In this document: positions 1 to 8,665 of the stretch, in pieces
Layout: each line of letters opens with the position of its first letter
Numbering within the stretch: position 1 is the stretch's first letter
Assembly: GCA_035534235.1 (NCBI GenBank)
Contig: DATLSH010000035.1
Span: 16,835-80,834 of the forward strand
Length of the DNA: 64,000 nucleotides
Origin: Bog-473 sp035534235
Lineage (GTDB): Bacteria; Actinomycetota; Acidimicrobiia; Acidimicrobiales; RAAP-2
Direction of reading: 5' to 3'
Translations under genes and position numbers: made by a program
Notes under the pieces: model-generated
Databases searched by the model: none
What the model was told of the DNA's origin: nothing
The model's input: the letters and a program-made list of their open reading frames with translations, nothing else

Positions 1-103
1 GAAAGCGGCCGTGGCGTGTGGTTAGCTGGGAACGGTCGACCGTGAGATCACAGCGGGCGAACTTGCCACCGGGAAGAGGAGAAGCACGCGTGCAGGCGAT
101 TTG

Positions 104-1093
104 ATGAGCACTGCCACACTCTCGGGCTCTTCCGACCAGCGGGCGACAGAGAGCCAGTGGGCCGTCGAGACACACGGACTCACCAAGCGGTTCGGGGAGA
201 ACGTCGCCGTGAACGGCGTAGAGCTCCTCATCCCGCGCGGATGTGCGTTCGGCTACCTCGGTCCAAATGGTGCGGGAAAGACCACACTGATCCGGGTGCT
301 GCTCGGATTGACCCAGGCGGACGCCGGGACGATGTCCCTGCTCGGTTACTCCGTTCCCCGCCATCGCGCTGCAGCGTTGGCCCGGGTCGGGGCCATCGTC
401 GATGAGCCCCGATTCCATGGCCACCTGACCGGGAGGCAGAACCTCCGACTGCTCGCGGCCGCACGAGAGCGGGCCGCGCGGGATCGTATCGATCCATCGC
501 TCGAGCGCGTGGGCATCCTGCACCGCGCCGATGACCGGATATCGACGTACTCCATGGGCATGCGCCAGCGCCTCGGGGTCGCGGCGTGCCTGATCGGGGA
601 TCCGCAGCTGCTGATCCTCGACGAGCCGATGAACGGATTGGATCCGGCCGGCATGCAGGACATGCGTGAAATGATCCTGTCGCTCGTGGCCGAGGGGCGC
701 ACGGTCGTGTTGTCCTCTCATCTTCTGGACGAGGTGGAGCGGACGTGTGACGCCGTGGCCATCGTGGACCGGGGCAATGTCATCCGCCAAGGGCCGATCT
801 CCGAGCTGTTGGCCGGCGCGTCGCTCGTGCTGGAGGTCGACTGTTCCGATCCCGATCGCGCCAGGGCGCTCGTTGCCGCCACCGCCATCGGCGCCGCGGA
901 CGGGTCCGAGGTCACTGCTGAACCGACGGGACTTGGTTTGACCCTGCCGGCAGGCACAGGGCGCGAGGTGGTCGCCGAGGTCAACCGCCTGCTCGTCGAC
1001 GGCGGGATCTCGGTGTACCGGCTCCAGGTGGTCCAAGCCTCGCTCGAGTCGTGGTTCCTCCAGGTCACGAGCCGGCTGGGGGAATCGCAATGA
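104..1093 (+). CDS. ABC transporter ATP-binding protein (exporter type)
   Basis: This is the nucleotide-binding subunit of an ABC-2 exporter, 329 residues if started at the ATG. A TTG lies one codon upstream, and a purine-rich GAGGAGAAG sits about 20 bases before the start. The Walker A motif GPNGAGKTT is near residue 50. The signature region SMGMRQRLGV is followed by Walker B and D-loop LLILDEPMNGLDP, and the H-loop lies in VLSSHLLDE. About 100 residues follow the ATPase core, as in drug and antibiotic exporters of the DrrA/CcmA type. Its stop overlaps the start of the permease gene (ATGA), so the two are surely co-translated. The substrate cannot be read from the sequence. Confidence 0.9.
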   Translation: MSTATLSGSSDQRATESQWAVETHGLTKRFGENVAVNGVELLIPRGCAFGYLGPNGAGKTTLIRVLLGLTQADAGTMSLLGYSVPRHRAAALARVGAIVDEPRFHGHLTGRQNLRLLAAARERAARDRIDPSLERVGILHRADDRISTYSMGMRQRLGVAACLIGDPQLLILDEPMNGLDPAGMQDMREMILSLVAEGRTVVLSSHLLDEVERTCDAVAIVDRGNVIRQGPISELLAGASLVLEVDCSDPDRARALVAATAIGAADGSEVTAEPTGLGLTLPAGTGREVVAEVNRLLVDGGISVYRLQVVQASLESWFLQVTSRLGESQ

Positions 1094-2283
1094 CGATCCT
1101 GCCCGATGTCAGCTCTTCGGCTCCTGGCCCGGCGACGACCGGTGCGCAACCGGACCATCGGGGATCGTGGATCCCCTCGGGAGCGATGATCACCACCCGG
1201 TTCATGGAGCTGCGTAAGCGTCGCGGCCTCATGATCGCCCTGATGCTGGTGACCGTCGGGATCCCCACGGTGTTCCTAGCCATCCGGCTGCTGCTCCATG
1301 CCTTTGCGCCCCATACCTACGGGCCTGCAGGCGGCTATGTCATCTACAGCGCGCTGGTCTCGGGCGTGTTGTACGTCTTCGGCTTCATTGTGGCCGCGAC
1401 CCTCGGCGCCACCGCCGGATCCGCCGATCTCGGCGAAGGAATGTTCCGACACCTGGTGGTCACCGGCCGATCGCGCCTGGCGCTGTATTTGGCCCGGATC
1501 CCCGCCGGGCTCGCCATCATCGTGCCCCTGGTGGCGGTCGGTTTCACCATTGTCTGCGCCGTGTGTGTGTTCGCCGCACCGACCACGCTCAGCTACCAAG
1601 GTGTGAACGTGCCCATCGGCCTGTCGAGTGCCGGCCTCCAGACCTGGGCCTCCGACCATGCCGACGAGGTCATCTGCAACTTCGCAATCAGGATCGGACC
1701 GTCAACACCAAACGCTTCGACGCTCAATGCGGTGCTCAACAGCGTCCCGTGCGGCAACGGTCCCGGCAACGGCCCCGGTTCCGGCATCGCCAATGGCCAA
1801 CCGCAACCCTCCCAGACCCAGATCCGGGGGGCGGCCAGTTTGATCGCCAGGATGAATTATTCCGGCTACGCCCGCCAGTTCCTCTACCCGTCGAACTCGC
1901 TGATGATCAAGAGTGGGCTTTGGCTCGAACTCGAGGCGGTCATCGGGTTCATCGTCGGGTTGGGTCTCGGTTCGCTCATCGGGCAGCGGACAGTGGCAGT
2001 GATCATGATGATCGTGCTTGAGGTCGTCCTGACCCCCATCCTCTCCCGAGCGCGCATCCCCCATCTGTCGAACCTGCAGCGTGCGGTGGTCGGCCTGGCC
2101 ACGGCTCACCTGAGCCCGGGCGGACTCCCCGTGTTCGGGGGCGGGGGTGGCGGGCCGGGCGGCGACGGGGGCAATGCCGGGCTGCTTCCAGAGTCCACCA
2201 CGGTGGCCGTCTGCGTCATCGTCGCCTGGCTGGTGGGCTGGACCATCCTCGGCGCGTGGCGGATGATCACCCGGGACGCGTGA
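1090..2283 (+). CDS. ABC-2 type transporter permease
   Basis: This is the membrane partner of the preceding ATPase, 397 residues. The ATG at 1090 overlaps the upstream TGA (ATGA) and is preferred to a longer upstream reading. A cytoplasmic N-terminus with the basic segment RFMELRKRRG leads into the first membrane helix (GLMIALMLVTVGIPTVFLA). Further helices lie near residues 80-110, 140-175, 270-310 and at the C-terminus. Between the second and third helix groups is a polar extracytoplasmic stretch of about 90 residues containing a Gly/Asn/Pro-rich run. A second glycine run (GGGGGGPGGDGG) precedes the last helix. The helix layout matches ABC-2 exporters. The cargo is unknown. Confidence 0.8.
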   Translation: MTILPDVSSSAPGPATTGAQPDHRGSWIPSGAMITTRFMELRKRRGLMIALMLVTVGIPTVFLAIRLLLHAFAPHTYGPAGGYVIYSALVSGVLYVFGFIVAATLGATAGSADLGEGMFRHLVVTGRSRLALYLARIPAGLAIIVPLVAVGFTIVCAVCVFAAPTTLSYQGVNVPIGLSSAGLQTWASDHADEVICNFAIRIGPSTPNASTLNAVLNSVPCGNGPGNGPGSGIANGQPQPSQTQIRGAASLIARMNYSGYARQFLYPSNSLMIKSGLWLELEAVIGFIVGLGLGSLIGQRTVAVIMMIVLEVVLTPILSRARIPHLSNLQRAVVGLATAHLSPGGLPVFGGGGGGPGGDGGNAGLLPESTTVAVCVIVAWLVGWTILGAWRMITRDA

Positions 2284-2312
2284 GGATCACGGCGGCCCGA
2301 CCAACTAATGGG

Positions 2313-2332
2313 GCGCCGCCCGGAGGCGGCGC
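2313..2332. terminator. Bidirectional hairpin between convergent genes
   Basis: GCGCCGCC and GGCGGCGC form a perfect 8-bp stem around a CGGA loop. The hairpin lies between the permease stop at 2283 and the stop of the minus-strand transpeptidase at 2333. No U-tract follows, which is common in GC-rich actinobacteria. Its position between two converging genes suggests termination in both directions. Confidence 0.6.
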
Positions 2333-3310
2333 TCAATACGACCGAATGACGGAGTCAGGTCCCATGACGATGACCGGGTGCAGGGCGGGGTTCAGCCACC
2401 TGAGCACTTCAGTGAGGTCGGACAGCGGGAGCGACACGCAGCCCTGGGTGAATCCGCCGATGGTGGCATGGAGGAAGATGGCTGACCCGATGGGACCTGT
2501 CGATGGTGTGTTGAAGTTGATCACAGCCATGGAGGGGTAGGCGTTTCCTTCCGTCCACAGTGCTTCCGAAGCGCCGGCGAACGGCGGGTTCGTCCCGCAG
2601 GCGACGTGCTGGAAAGTGTTGTAGGTCGGGCTGGCTGCGTCTTCGTCCCACCAGTCGCCGCACACCAGCTGGTGATAGGGGAACTGCGTTCCTGGGCCCG
2701 GATTGACGCCGTACATGGTGGGGCCAATGGCGTAAATGCCCTCGGGCGTGGCCCCGTCACCCTCGCTGCGCTGGGGCCCGGGGATCCAGCCGTTCACGCC
2801 ATTGACGGCGGGCATGGAGTTGAACACCTGGTACCAACCGCTGCCGTCGTTCTGGAAAGTAGAGATGGTGGCCATGGTGCTGCCGGAGTTCGCGGCATCG
2901 ACGGTGATCACCTGCCGCGCGCCGCCGGTGTCCGAGAGCTGGTCGACCAGCAAGGGGCTGACATCGGCCGTCGCCGACCCGTGGAACGCGGCGTCACCGA
3001 AACTGAAGACGCCGCCATCGGAAGCGACCAACCAGTAGCCGGCGCCGGTGGGGGTCGCGGCCAGGCCGACGATGGGGGCATTGAGTGCCTGTCCACCCAT
3101 CGACCCGAACGACTGCGCGTCACCGAAGGAGTAGACGCTCCCTTTGGCCGTCGCCACCCAGTACCCGCCTCCGTCCGCAGTGCGTACCAGGGCGATGGCG
3201 TGATCGGTCGTTGAGGGCACCGCAGTCGCTCCGGCGGGCCGGGCAATTGAGGGTTGCCCGCCCGTGAGGAGCAGGACGATGACCAAACTCCACACAAGCC
3301 GCAGTGGCAT
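2333..3310 (-). CDS. Secreted L,D-transpeptidase-like protein with GYW repeats
   Basis: This is an exported protein of 325 residues. The ATG at 3310 is chosen because GGAAAG lies 5 bases upstream; a TTG at 3328 is the alternative. A signal peptide or anchor (LVWSLVIVLLLTGG) is followed by two repeats of the type GYWxV..GxVxSFGDA (near residues 45-70 and 85-110), which are beta-propeller-like repeats common in Acidimicrobiia. The C-terminal half carries the YkuD-type active site: His281, then GFTQGCVSL with Cys291. Gln replaces the usual second His, and Ser replaces Arg after the Cys. That matches the TxGCVS subfamily rather than the SHGCxR one. It likely acts in the cell wall. It abuts a terminator and is convergent with the ABC genes. 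Confidence 0.78.
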   Translation of the reverse strand: MPLRLVWSLVIVLLLTGGQPSIARPAGATAVPSTTDHAIALVRTADGGGYWVATAKGSVYSFGDAQSFGSMGGQALNAPIVGLAATPTGAGYWLVASDGGVFSFGDAAFHGSATADVSPLLVDQLSDTGGARQVITVDAANSGSTMATISTFQNDGSGWYQVFNSMPAVNGVNGWIPGPQRSEGDGATPEGIYAIGPTMYGVNPGPGTQFPYHQLVCGDWWDEDAASPTYNTFQHVACGTNPPFAGASEALWTEGNAYPSMAVINFNTPSTGPIGSAIFLHATIGGFTQGCVSLPLSDLTEVLRWLNPALHPVIVMGPDSVIRSY

Positions 3311-3377
3311 TGGTACTTTCCGGGTCAAGGCTCCAGATTAGAGAGCGACCGATGAACGGCCGCCGATACGCTGGCAC

Positions 3378-4142
3378 GTGGTGGAACTCCTCGCACAAGG
3401 GCGTATGGCAGAGGTGTTCGCCTACGGCGAGGGGCGAGTGGTCAAGCTCGATCGGCCTGAGTGGAGTGGGGTCTCGGCCTTCGAGTCCGACGTCATCACG
3501 AAGGCCGCCGAGGCCGGCCTGCCCGTGGCCCGCTCGCACGGCGTGGTGACCATTGACGATCGGTGCGGCGTGGTCCTCGACAGGATTCATGGTCGGGAAC
3601 TGACAGGGGAACTGTTGGACGCAGGGGACGCCGAAGTGGCCCTCCTGGCTGCCCGCTTCGTCGACCTGCAGATGTCGATCAATCGAACCCACATTGCGGG
3701 CCTGCCCGACTTGGTCAGCCGCCTGGCTGGGGAGTTGGCGCACAGTGGGTTGGCGGCCGGTGTGCTCGGTCAGCTCACGGGCGATCTGGCCGCGCTCAAT
3801 GATGGCCGGCGCGGCGTGTGCCACTTCGACTTCCACCCCGGCAACGTCATGGTCAGCGGGGACGAGTGGGTGGTCATCGACTGGCTCGGCGTGGCCAGCG
3901 GACCGCCGGCGGCGGATCTGGCCCGCACGCTGGTGTTGTGCGGTCAGTGGACCGATCCCCCGATCAAGACATTCATGGAGGAGGTGCGGCGCCTGGGCCT
4001 GTCACGGCACGGCATCGACGACCACACCTGTGATTCCTGGGTTCGGGTCCTGGCCGGGGCGCGGCTGGCCGAGGGCTTCGGCGGGGAGTTCTCGGCCTGG
4101 TTGCACCGTGTGGCCGAGGGGGAAGTTCGCCTCTTCGCCTGA
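3378..4142 (+). CDS. Aminoglycoside phosphotransferase-fold kinase
   Basis: This is a cytoplasmic kinase of 254 residues in the APH/choline-kinase fold. Brenner's motif is clear: HFDFHPGNVMV supplies the catalytic Asp and metal-binding Asn, and VVIDW supplies the DxD/DFG-equivalent Asp. The N-terminal lobe has GRMAEVFAY as a nucleotide-binding loop and VVKL with the ATP-binding Lys. The GTG at 3378 is directly followed by another GTG. There is no Shine-Dalgarno, but TACGCT lies 5 bases upstream, which suggests a leaderless mRNA. The protein is shorter than antibiotic-modifying APHs (about 265-300 residues). The substrate is unknown and a resistance role should not be assumed. Confidence 0.75.
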   Translation: MVELLAQGRMAEVFAYGEGRVVKLDRPEWSGVSAFESDVITKAAEAGLPVARSHGVVTIDDRCGVVLDRIHGRELTGELLDAGDAEVALLAARFVDLQMSINRTHIAGLPDLVSRLAGELAHSGLAAGVLGQLTGDLAALNDGRRGVCHFDFHPGNVMVSGDEWVVIDWLGVASGPPAADLARTLVLCGQWTDPPIKTFMEEVRRLGLSRHGIDDHTCDSWVRVLAGARLAEGFGGEFSAWLHRVAEGEVRLFA

Positions 4143-4146
4143 GTCG

Positions 4147-5625
4147 TCAGGCGACGGCGAGCTCGCGCTGGGGGGGACGGTCGGGCAGGAGGCGGGACAC
4201 CAGCTCCATGGCCCGGAAGCCGATTTCGGCCGGACCGGCGGCATCGGGCCGCATGAGGTTGGCCATGATGCGCAGCAACTGGCTCATGAGGAACTCCGAG
4301 CGCATGCCGAGACCCACGCAGACCTTCATCGCCTCAGGGTTGGAGATCATGTGGACAAAGGCGCGGGCCACCTTGAAATACGGACCGTAGGCGGCGATCA
4401 GTTGGCGGTCATAGTCGGCCAGCGCATCGGGGAATTGACCGGCCAGCGCCTGTCCCAGCGCGGCCGCGGCCAGGCGACCGGTTTCGTAGCCGTAGGCGAT
4501 GCCCTCGCCGTTGAAGGGGTTGATGGCCCCGGCGGCGTCCCCAACCACCATGACGTTGCCGCCCGCCCGGGGCCCGACCGAGAGGCCCATGGGGAGCTTG
4601 CCCCCGGTCGGAGGGCCGAGACAGGTCTCGGGTCCCAGGCCCCAGGATTTAGGAGCCCAGTCGACGAAGGCGTCCATGAGGTGAGACGTGTTGACGCCCT
4701 TCCACCTGCGGTCGGTGGAGAGCAGCCCGACGCCCACGTTGACCCGGCCGTCGCCCATGGGGAAGATCCAGCCGTAGCCGGGGACCATGTTGCCCTCGGC
4801 GTCGCGGATGTCCAGGTGCGACTCTATGAATGGGTCATCGTGGCGATCCGAGGTGTAGTAGCCGCGCAAGGCCATGCCCATCGGGAGGTCACGGCGGCGG
4901 TTCGTGCCGAGCATGCGTCCCAGGCGGGAGTTGGCTCCATCGGCGACCACGACGTAGCGGGCCTTGATCTCCCGCATCGCGCCGGCGTCCTTGTCCTTGA
5001 CCGTGACCCCGGAGAGGAAGGGCAAGGTCGCCGAAGAGGGGGCCGCCCCGTCCAGGACCGGTCCCACCACCTCGGTGCCGGCCAGAAGGGTGGCTCCTGA
5101 CTTGACCGCCAGGTCGGCCACCAGGCCGTCGAGGTCGTGGCGGGTGATGGTGTAGCCGTAGCCAGGGAAGTTGGGGTGCTCGGGCCACGGCATCTCAATG
5201 GACTGACCGAACCCGTAGGCCCGTAGGCCGCCGTACTTGTGTGACCCGGCCAGGGCATCTTCGAGGCCCATGTCGGCCAGTTGGCGCACGGCCCGGGGCG
5301 TGAGCCCGTCGCCGCAGGTCTTGACCCGTGGGAAGTGCTTCTTCTCCACCACGACCACGTCCCAACCGGCGTCGGCCAGCCAGTAAGCACAGGACGATCC
5401 GGCCGGCCCGCCACCGACCACCACCACATCGTGGACCTTGTCGCCGCGTGGAGCCGGGGCGGGTCGCTTCGTCGGTACCGGGCGCTTCGCCGTCGACACC
5501 GGGGCCTTGGCGGGAGCCCGGGTGGTCTTGGACACGGTCTTGGACGGTGCCTTGGACGGTGCCTTGGCGGGTGTGGCCGGGGTGGCCGGGTCACCCGGAG
5601 AAGGGGTCGCTTTGCGTGGCGGCAC
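4147..5625 (-). CDS. Geranylgeranyl reductase family flavoprotein (MenJ-like)
   Basis: This FAD-dependent oxidoreductase of 492 residues is likely to hydrogenate isoprenoid double bonds, for instance in the menaquinone side chain. The Rossmann motif VVVGGGPAGSS is near residue 48. It is followed by the family marker PRVKTCGDGLTPRA and a second FAD-contact motif GDAAGAINPFNGEGIAYG near residue 340. The GTG at 5625 is the last start that does not run into nuoA; longer readings overlap the divergent operon. The first 45 residues are a low-complexity Ala/Pro/Lys tail with repeated APSK and APAK units, probably disordered. Actinobacterial homologues (MenJ of mycobacteria) act on menaquinone, and the position next to nuoA fits that. 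The exact substrate is inferred. Confidence 0.8.
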   Translation of the reverse strand: MPPRKATPSPGDPATPATPAKAPSKAPSKTVSKTTRAPAKAPVSTAKRPVPTKRPAPAPRGDKVHDVVVVGGGPAGSSCAYWLADAGWDVVVVEKKHFPRVKTCGDGLTPRAVRQLADMGLEDALAGSHKYGGLRAYGFGQSIEMPWPEHPNFPGYGYTITRHDLDGLVADLAVKSGATLLAGTEVVGPVLDGAAPSSATLPFLSGVTVKDKDAGAMREIKARYVVVADGANSRLGRMLGTNRRRDLPMGMALRGYYTSDRHDDPFIESHLDIRDAEGNMVPGYGWIFPMGDGRVNVGVGLLSTDRRWKGVNTSHLMDAFVDWAPKSWGLGPETCLGPPTGGKLPMGLSVGPRAGGNVMVVGDAAGAINPFNGEGIAYGYETGRLAAAALGQALAGQFPDALADYDRQLIAAYGPYFKVARAFVHMISNPEAMKVCVGLGMRSEFLMSQLLRIMANLMRPDAAGPAEIGFRAMELVSRLLPDRPPQRELAVA

Positions 5626-5712
5626 CGTTGCATCGTAGGTCCACCCCAGGGCCCCCGGACCAGCCTGGCGGATGTGCCTGGGGAAAGGGTCGCATGGTAG
5701 AAACAGGAGACC

Positions 5713-6165
5713 GTGGACCAGTACCTCCCGATCCTCCTCCTTGGGCTGCTCGGCCTGGCCTTCACCGTGTTCTCGCTCGTCTCGTCGGCCCTGCTGGCAC
5801 CCAGGAAGAAGCCTTCGATGGCCAAGCTCTCCCCCTACGAGTGCGGGATCGTCCCCAACCGGGAGCCGCCGCAGCGCTTTCCCGTGCGCTTCTACCTGGT
5901 TTCGATGATCTTCATCATCTTCGACATCGAGATCGTGTTCCTCTACCCGTGGGCGGTCGTGTTCCACCAGGTCGCCACCTTCGGGCTGGTTGAGGTGGTT
6001 GTCTTCGCCGCCGTGGTCTTCGTCTCCTTCCTCTACCTGATCTCCAACGGCGCCCTGACCTGGGGCCCCCCCAAGACCCTGCAGTCAGGCATGCCCGCTC
6101 GCACGTCGGAGTCGACCATCTCCCGTATCAGCGCAGCCCGCACAGACCCCGGCGAGGCAGCCTGA
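5713..6165 (+). CDS. nuoA: NADH-quinone oxidoreductase subunit A
   Basis: This is a membrane subunit of complex I and the first gene of the complete nuo operon. The 150 residues contain three helices: LPILLLGLLGLAFTVFSLV, then a segment around FYLVSMIFIIFDIEIVFLY, and a last helix around VVVFAAVVFVSFLY. The conserved loop SPYECGIVP contains the Cys typical of NuoA, and FDIEIVFLYPWA is the family signature. The GTG at 5713 has AGGAG about 4 bases upstream and a TAGAAA hexamer at 5698-5703 that could be the -10 of the operon promoter. The C-terminus is about 30 polar residues longer than in E. coli. The nuoB start follows after 3 bases. Confidence 0.95.
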   Translation: MDQYLPILLLGLLGLAFTVFSLVSSALLAPRKKPSMAKLSPYECGIVPNREPPQRFPVRFYLVSMIFIIFDIEIVFLYPWAVVFHQVATFGLVEVVVFAAVVFVSFLYLISNGALTWGPPKTLQSGMPARTSESTISRISAARTDPGEAA

Positions 6166-6168
6166 GCC

Positions 6169-6729
6169 ATGGGGTTCGAGGACCTGCAGCATAATTTCTT
6201 GACCGGGAGGATTGAGGACCTGGTCAAGTGGGCGCGCCGCAACAGCGTGTGGCCGGCCACCTTCGGACTGGCCTGCTGCGCCATTGAGATGATGTCGGTG
6301 GGCGCGGCCGACTACGACATCAGCCGCCTGGGCATGGAGGTCTTCCGGGCCTCGCCGAGGCAGGCCGACCTGATGGTGGTGGCCGGGCGGGTCTCCCAGA
6401 AGATGGCCCCCGTCCTCCGGCAGGTCTACGACCAGATGATGGAGCCCAAGTGGGTCATCTCCATGGGCGTGTGCGCCAGCACGGGAGGGATGTTCAACAA
6501 CTACGCCATCGTCCAGGGAGTGGACCAGATCGTGCCCGTCGACGTGTACGCGCCGGGTTGCCCGCCGTCACCCGAGACGCTGCTGCACGCCATCCTGACC
6601 CTGCACGAGAAGATCCGCACCGGCGAGATCACCCGCCGCCCGGGGAGCAGCATCCCGGCCGGCGAGCAGGCAACGGGTGGCTGGGTGCCGACGGTGCCCG
6701 ACGCGGTGCGGGTGGCCACGCCAAGGTGA
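6169..6729 (+). CDS. nuoB: NADH-quinone oxidoreductase subunit B
   Basis: This peripheral-arm subunit of 186 residues holds cluster N2, the [4Fe-4S] centre that passes electrons to quinone. The ligands are visible: the tandem Cys36-Cys37 in GLACCAIEM, Cys102 in SMGVCASTGG and Cys131 in YAPGCPPSPE. The ATG start lies 3 bases after nuoA. The stop overlaps the GTG of nuoC (GTGA). The length is normal for actinobacterial NuoB. Confidence 0.96.
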   Translation: MGFEDLQHNFLTGRIEDLVKWARRNSVWPATFGLACCAIEMMSVGAADYDISRLGMEVFRASPRQADLMVVAGRVSQKMAPVLRQVYDQMMEPKWVISMGVCASTGGMFNNYAIVQGVDQIVPVDVYAPGCPPSPETLLHAILTLHEKIRTGEITRRPGSSIPAGEQATGGWVPTVPDAVRVATPR

Positions 6730-7244
6730 GCAGCCCGAGTTCGGCTGGTGCTTTGGCGACGGCCACCAGCGTCCTGCCCGAGGTGCCCCGATTGCCCGAC
6801 CGCCTGGTAGACCAGCTCGCCTTCCCGGGGCGGGACACCTACCAGCGCATGGTGGCGGCATTCCGCGACGCCGGCTTCGAGTCGTGTGCCGACCTGTGCG
6901 CCGTCGACTACCTGACCCACCCTGGTCGGTCGCTGCCAGCTGGGGTCACGGCGGAGCGCTTCGAAGTCGTGGTCAATCTGCTGTCGCTCAGCATGCGCCA
7001 GCGGGTGCGGATCCGGGTCCAGGTGCCCGAGTCGGATCCGGTTCTCGACAGCTTGGTCGACATCTACCCCGGGACCGACTCCATGGAACGCGAGGCCTTC
7101 GACATGGTGGGGATCATCTTCACCGGTCATCCCGACCTGACCCGCATCCTGATGCCCGAAGAGTGGGAGGGTCACCCTTTGCGCAAGGACTACGGCGTGG
7201 GTCGGGTGCCGGTGCAGTTCAAGGAAGCACCGGGACCGCGATGA
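6726..7244 (+). CDS. nuoC: NADH-quinone oxidoreductase subunit C
   Basis: This is the 30-kDa-type peripheral subunit of complex I, 172 residues. The GTG at 6726 overlaps the nuoB stop, and a longer upstream reading in the same frame only shadows nuoB. The signature YPGTDSMEREAFDMVG is followed by HPDLTRILMPEEWEGHPLRK, diagnostic for NuoC. It is a separate gene here, not fused to nuoD as in E. coli. Its stop overlaps the nuoD start (ATGA). Confidence 0.95.
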   Translation: MSSPSSAGALATATSVLPEVPRLPDRLVDQLAFPGRDTYQRMVAAFRDAGFESCADLCAVDYLTHPGRSLPAGVTAERFEVVVNLLSLSMRQRVRIRVQVPESDPVLDSLVDIYPGTDSMEREAFDMVGIIFTGHPDLTRILMPEEWEGHPLRKDYGVGRVPVQFKEAPGPR

Positions 7245-8665
7245 GCGAGCACGGGGACAATCAGGAAGGCGAGGGCGCGGCAGGCGGCCAGACCGAGGAG
7301 CCGGAGAGCGCGGCCTGGCAGGCGGCGCATCTCCTGGCCGAAGAGGCGGCGCTAGTTGCCGAGACGTCCGAGGGGGCCCAGGAGTTGCTGCCCCGTGGCA
7401 CCACCGGTGCCCCGGACCTGCGCCGCGAGGTGGGTGCGGTGCTCCGCCTGCCCGAGGGCAACTACATCGACCCGGGTGACATCGACATTGAGCGCCGCGA
7501 CGACCAGACCATGATCATCAACATGGGGCCGCAGCACCCCTCGACGCACGGCGTGCTGCGGTTGATGCTGGAGCTCGACGGCGAGACGGTGCTGCGCACC
7601 AAGCCGATCATCGGCTACCTGCACACCGGCATGGAGAAGACGGCGGAGGAGCTCACCTACGTGCAGGGCTGCACCAACGTCACCCGCATGGACTACCTGG
7701 CGCCCCTGCACAATGAGCTTGTCTTCTCACTGGCCACAGAGGCGCTCCTTGACGTGGAGGTGCCCCCGCGCGCGGTATGGATCCGCATGTTGATGGCCGA
7801 GCTCAACCGGGTGTCGTCCCACCTGATGTGGATGGCCACCAATGGCATGGACCTCGGTTCGACCTCCATGATGATCTACGGGTTCCGCGAACGCGAAATG
7901 GTGCTTTCCTTCTTCGAGAAGACGACCGGACTGCGCATGAACCACAATTTCATCCGACCCGGCGGGGTGGCGGCTGACCTGCCCGACGGGTGGCAGGACG
8001 ACATTGAAGTCATCTGCGACACGGTGCTGGCCCGCACCTTCGAGTACGACGAGCTCTTGACCGGGCAACCGATCTTCCGCGAGCGCACCGAGGCCGTGGG
8101 CAACCTCTCGGCCGAGGAGGCGCTGGCCCTGTCGGTGACCGGTCCCATCCTGCGCTCCACCGGCGTGCCCTGGGACCTGCGCCGGACCATGCCGTACCTG
8201 GCCTACGACAAGCTGGATTTTGACGTGATCGTGGGCACCTACGGTGACAATTTCGACCGCTACTCGGTGCGCCTCAACGAAATCCGGGAGTCGATCAAGA
8301 TGGTCCGGCAGATTTCCGAGATGATGCCGCCGGGCGACTACCGGGTACAGGACCGCAAGGTCACCCCACCCCCCAGGGCGCGCATTGACGAGAGCATGGA
8401 AGCCCTCATCCACCACTTCAAGATCTTCACCGAGGGTTTTCGGGTGCCCGAAGGGGAGGTCTACGTGGCCATTGAGTCGCCACGGGGCGAGCTCGGCTGC
8501 TACATGGTCTCCGACGGCACCTCCAAGCCGTACCGGATGCACATCCGGGGGCCGAGCTTCGTCAACCTGCAGGTGCTCCCGGTGCTGCTGCGCGGGGGGC
8601 TCATGGCCGACGCCGTGGCCGTGATCTCCTCGGTGGACCCGGTCATGGGCGAGGTGGACCGGTGA
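7241..8665 (+). CDS. nuoD: NADH-quinone oxidoreductase subunit D
   Basis: This 49-kDa-type subunit lines the quinone pocket together with NuoB. The 474 residues include the conserved start of the core, INMGPQHPSTHGVLRL (His and Gly loop of the quinone site), then GYLHTGMEK, YLAPLHNE, VSSHLMWM and a C-terminus ending in SSVDPVMGEVDR as in other NuoD. The ATG at 7241 overlaps the nuoC stop. Before the core there is an unusual extension of about 75 residues, rich in Glu, Ala and Gly (for example EGEGAAGGQTEEPES), not present in the E. coli or Thermus proteins. The core is full length and should be functional. Confidence 0.95.
   Translation: MSEHGDNQEGEGAAGGQTEEPESAAWQAAHLLAEEAALVAETSEGAQELLPRGTTGAPDLRREVGAVLRLPEGNYIDPGDIDIERRDDQTMIINMGPQHPSTHGVLRLMLELDGETVLRTKPIIGYLHTGMEKTAEELTYVQGCTNVTRMDYLAPLHNELVFSLATEALLDVEVPPRAVWIRMLMAELNRVSSHLMWMATNGMDLGSTSMMIYGFREREMVLSFFEKTTGLRMNHNFIRPGGVAADLPDGWQDDIEVICDTVLARTFEYDELLTGQPIFRERTEAVGNLSAEEALALSVTGPILRSTGVPWDLRRTMPYLAYDKLDFDVIVGTYGDNFDRYSVRLNEIRESIKMVRQISEMMPPGDYRVQDRKVTPPPRARIDESMEALIHHFKIFTEGFRVPEGEVYVAIESPRGELGCYMVSDGTSKPYRMHIRGPSFVNLQVLPVLLRGGLMADAVAVISSVDPVMGEVDR

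Noticed and set aside
33..51. Overlapping palindromes CGGTCGACCG and GTGA-GA-TCAC upstream of the first ABC gene
   Set aside because: Short palindromes are frequent at this GC content and no promoter elements could be placed around them.
5626..5967. N-terminal extension of the reductase gene by 114 codons
   Set aside because: It lies antisense to nuoA and shows no conserved residues. GTG 5625 is the last start outside nuoA.
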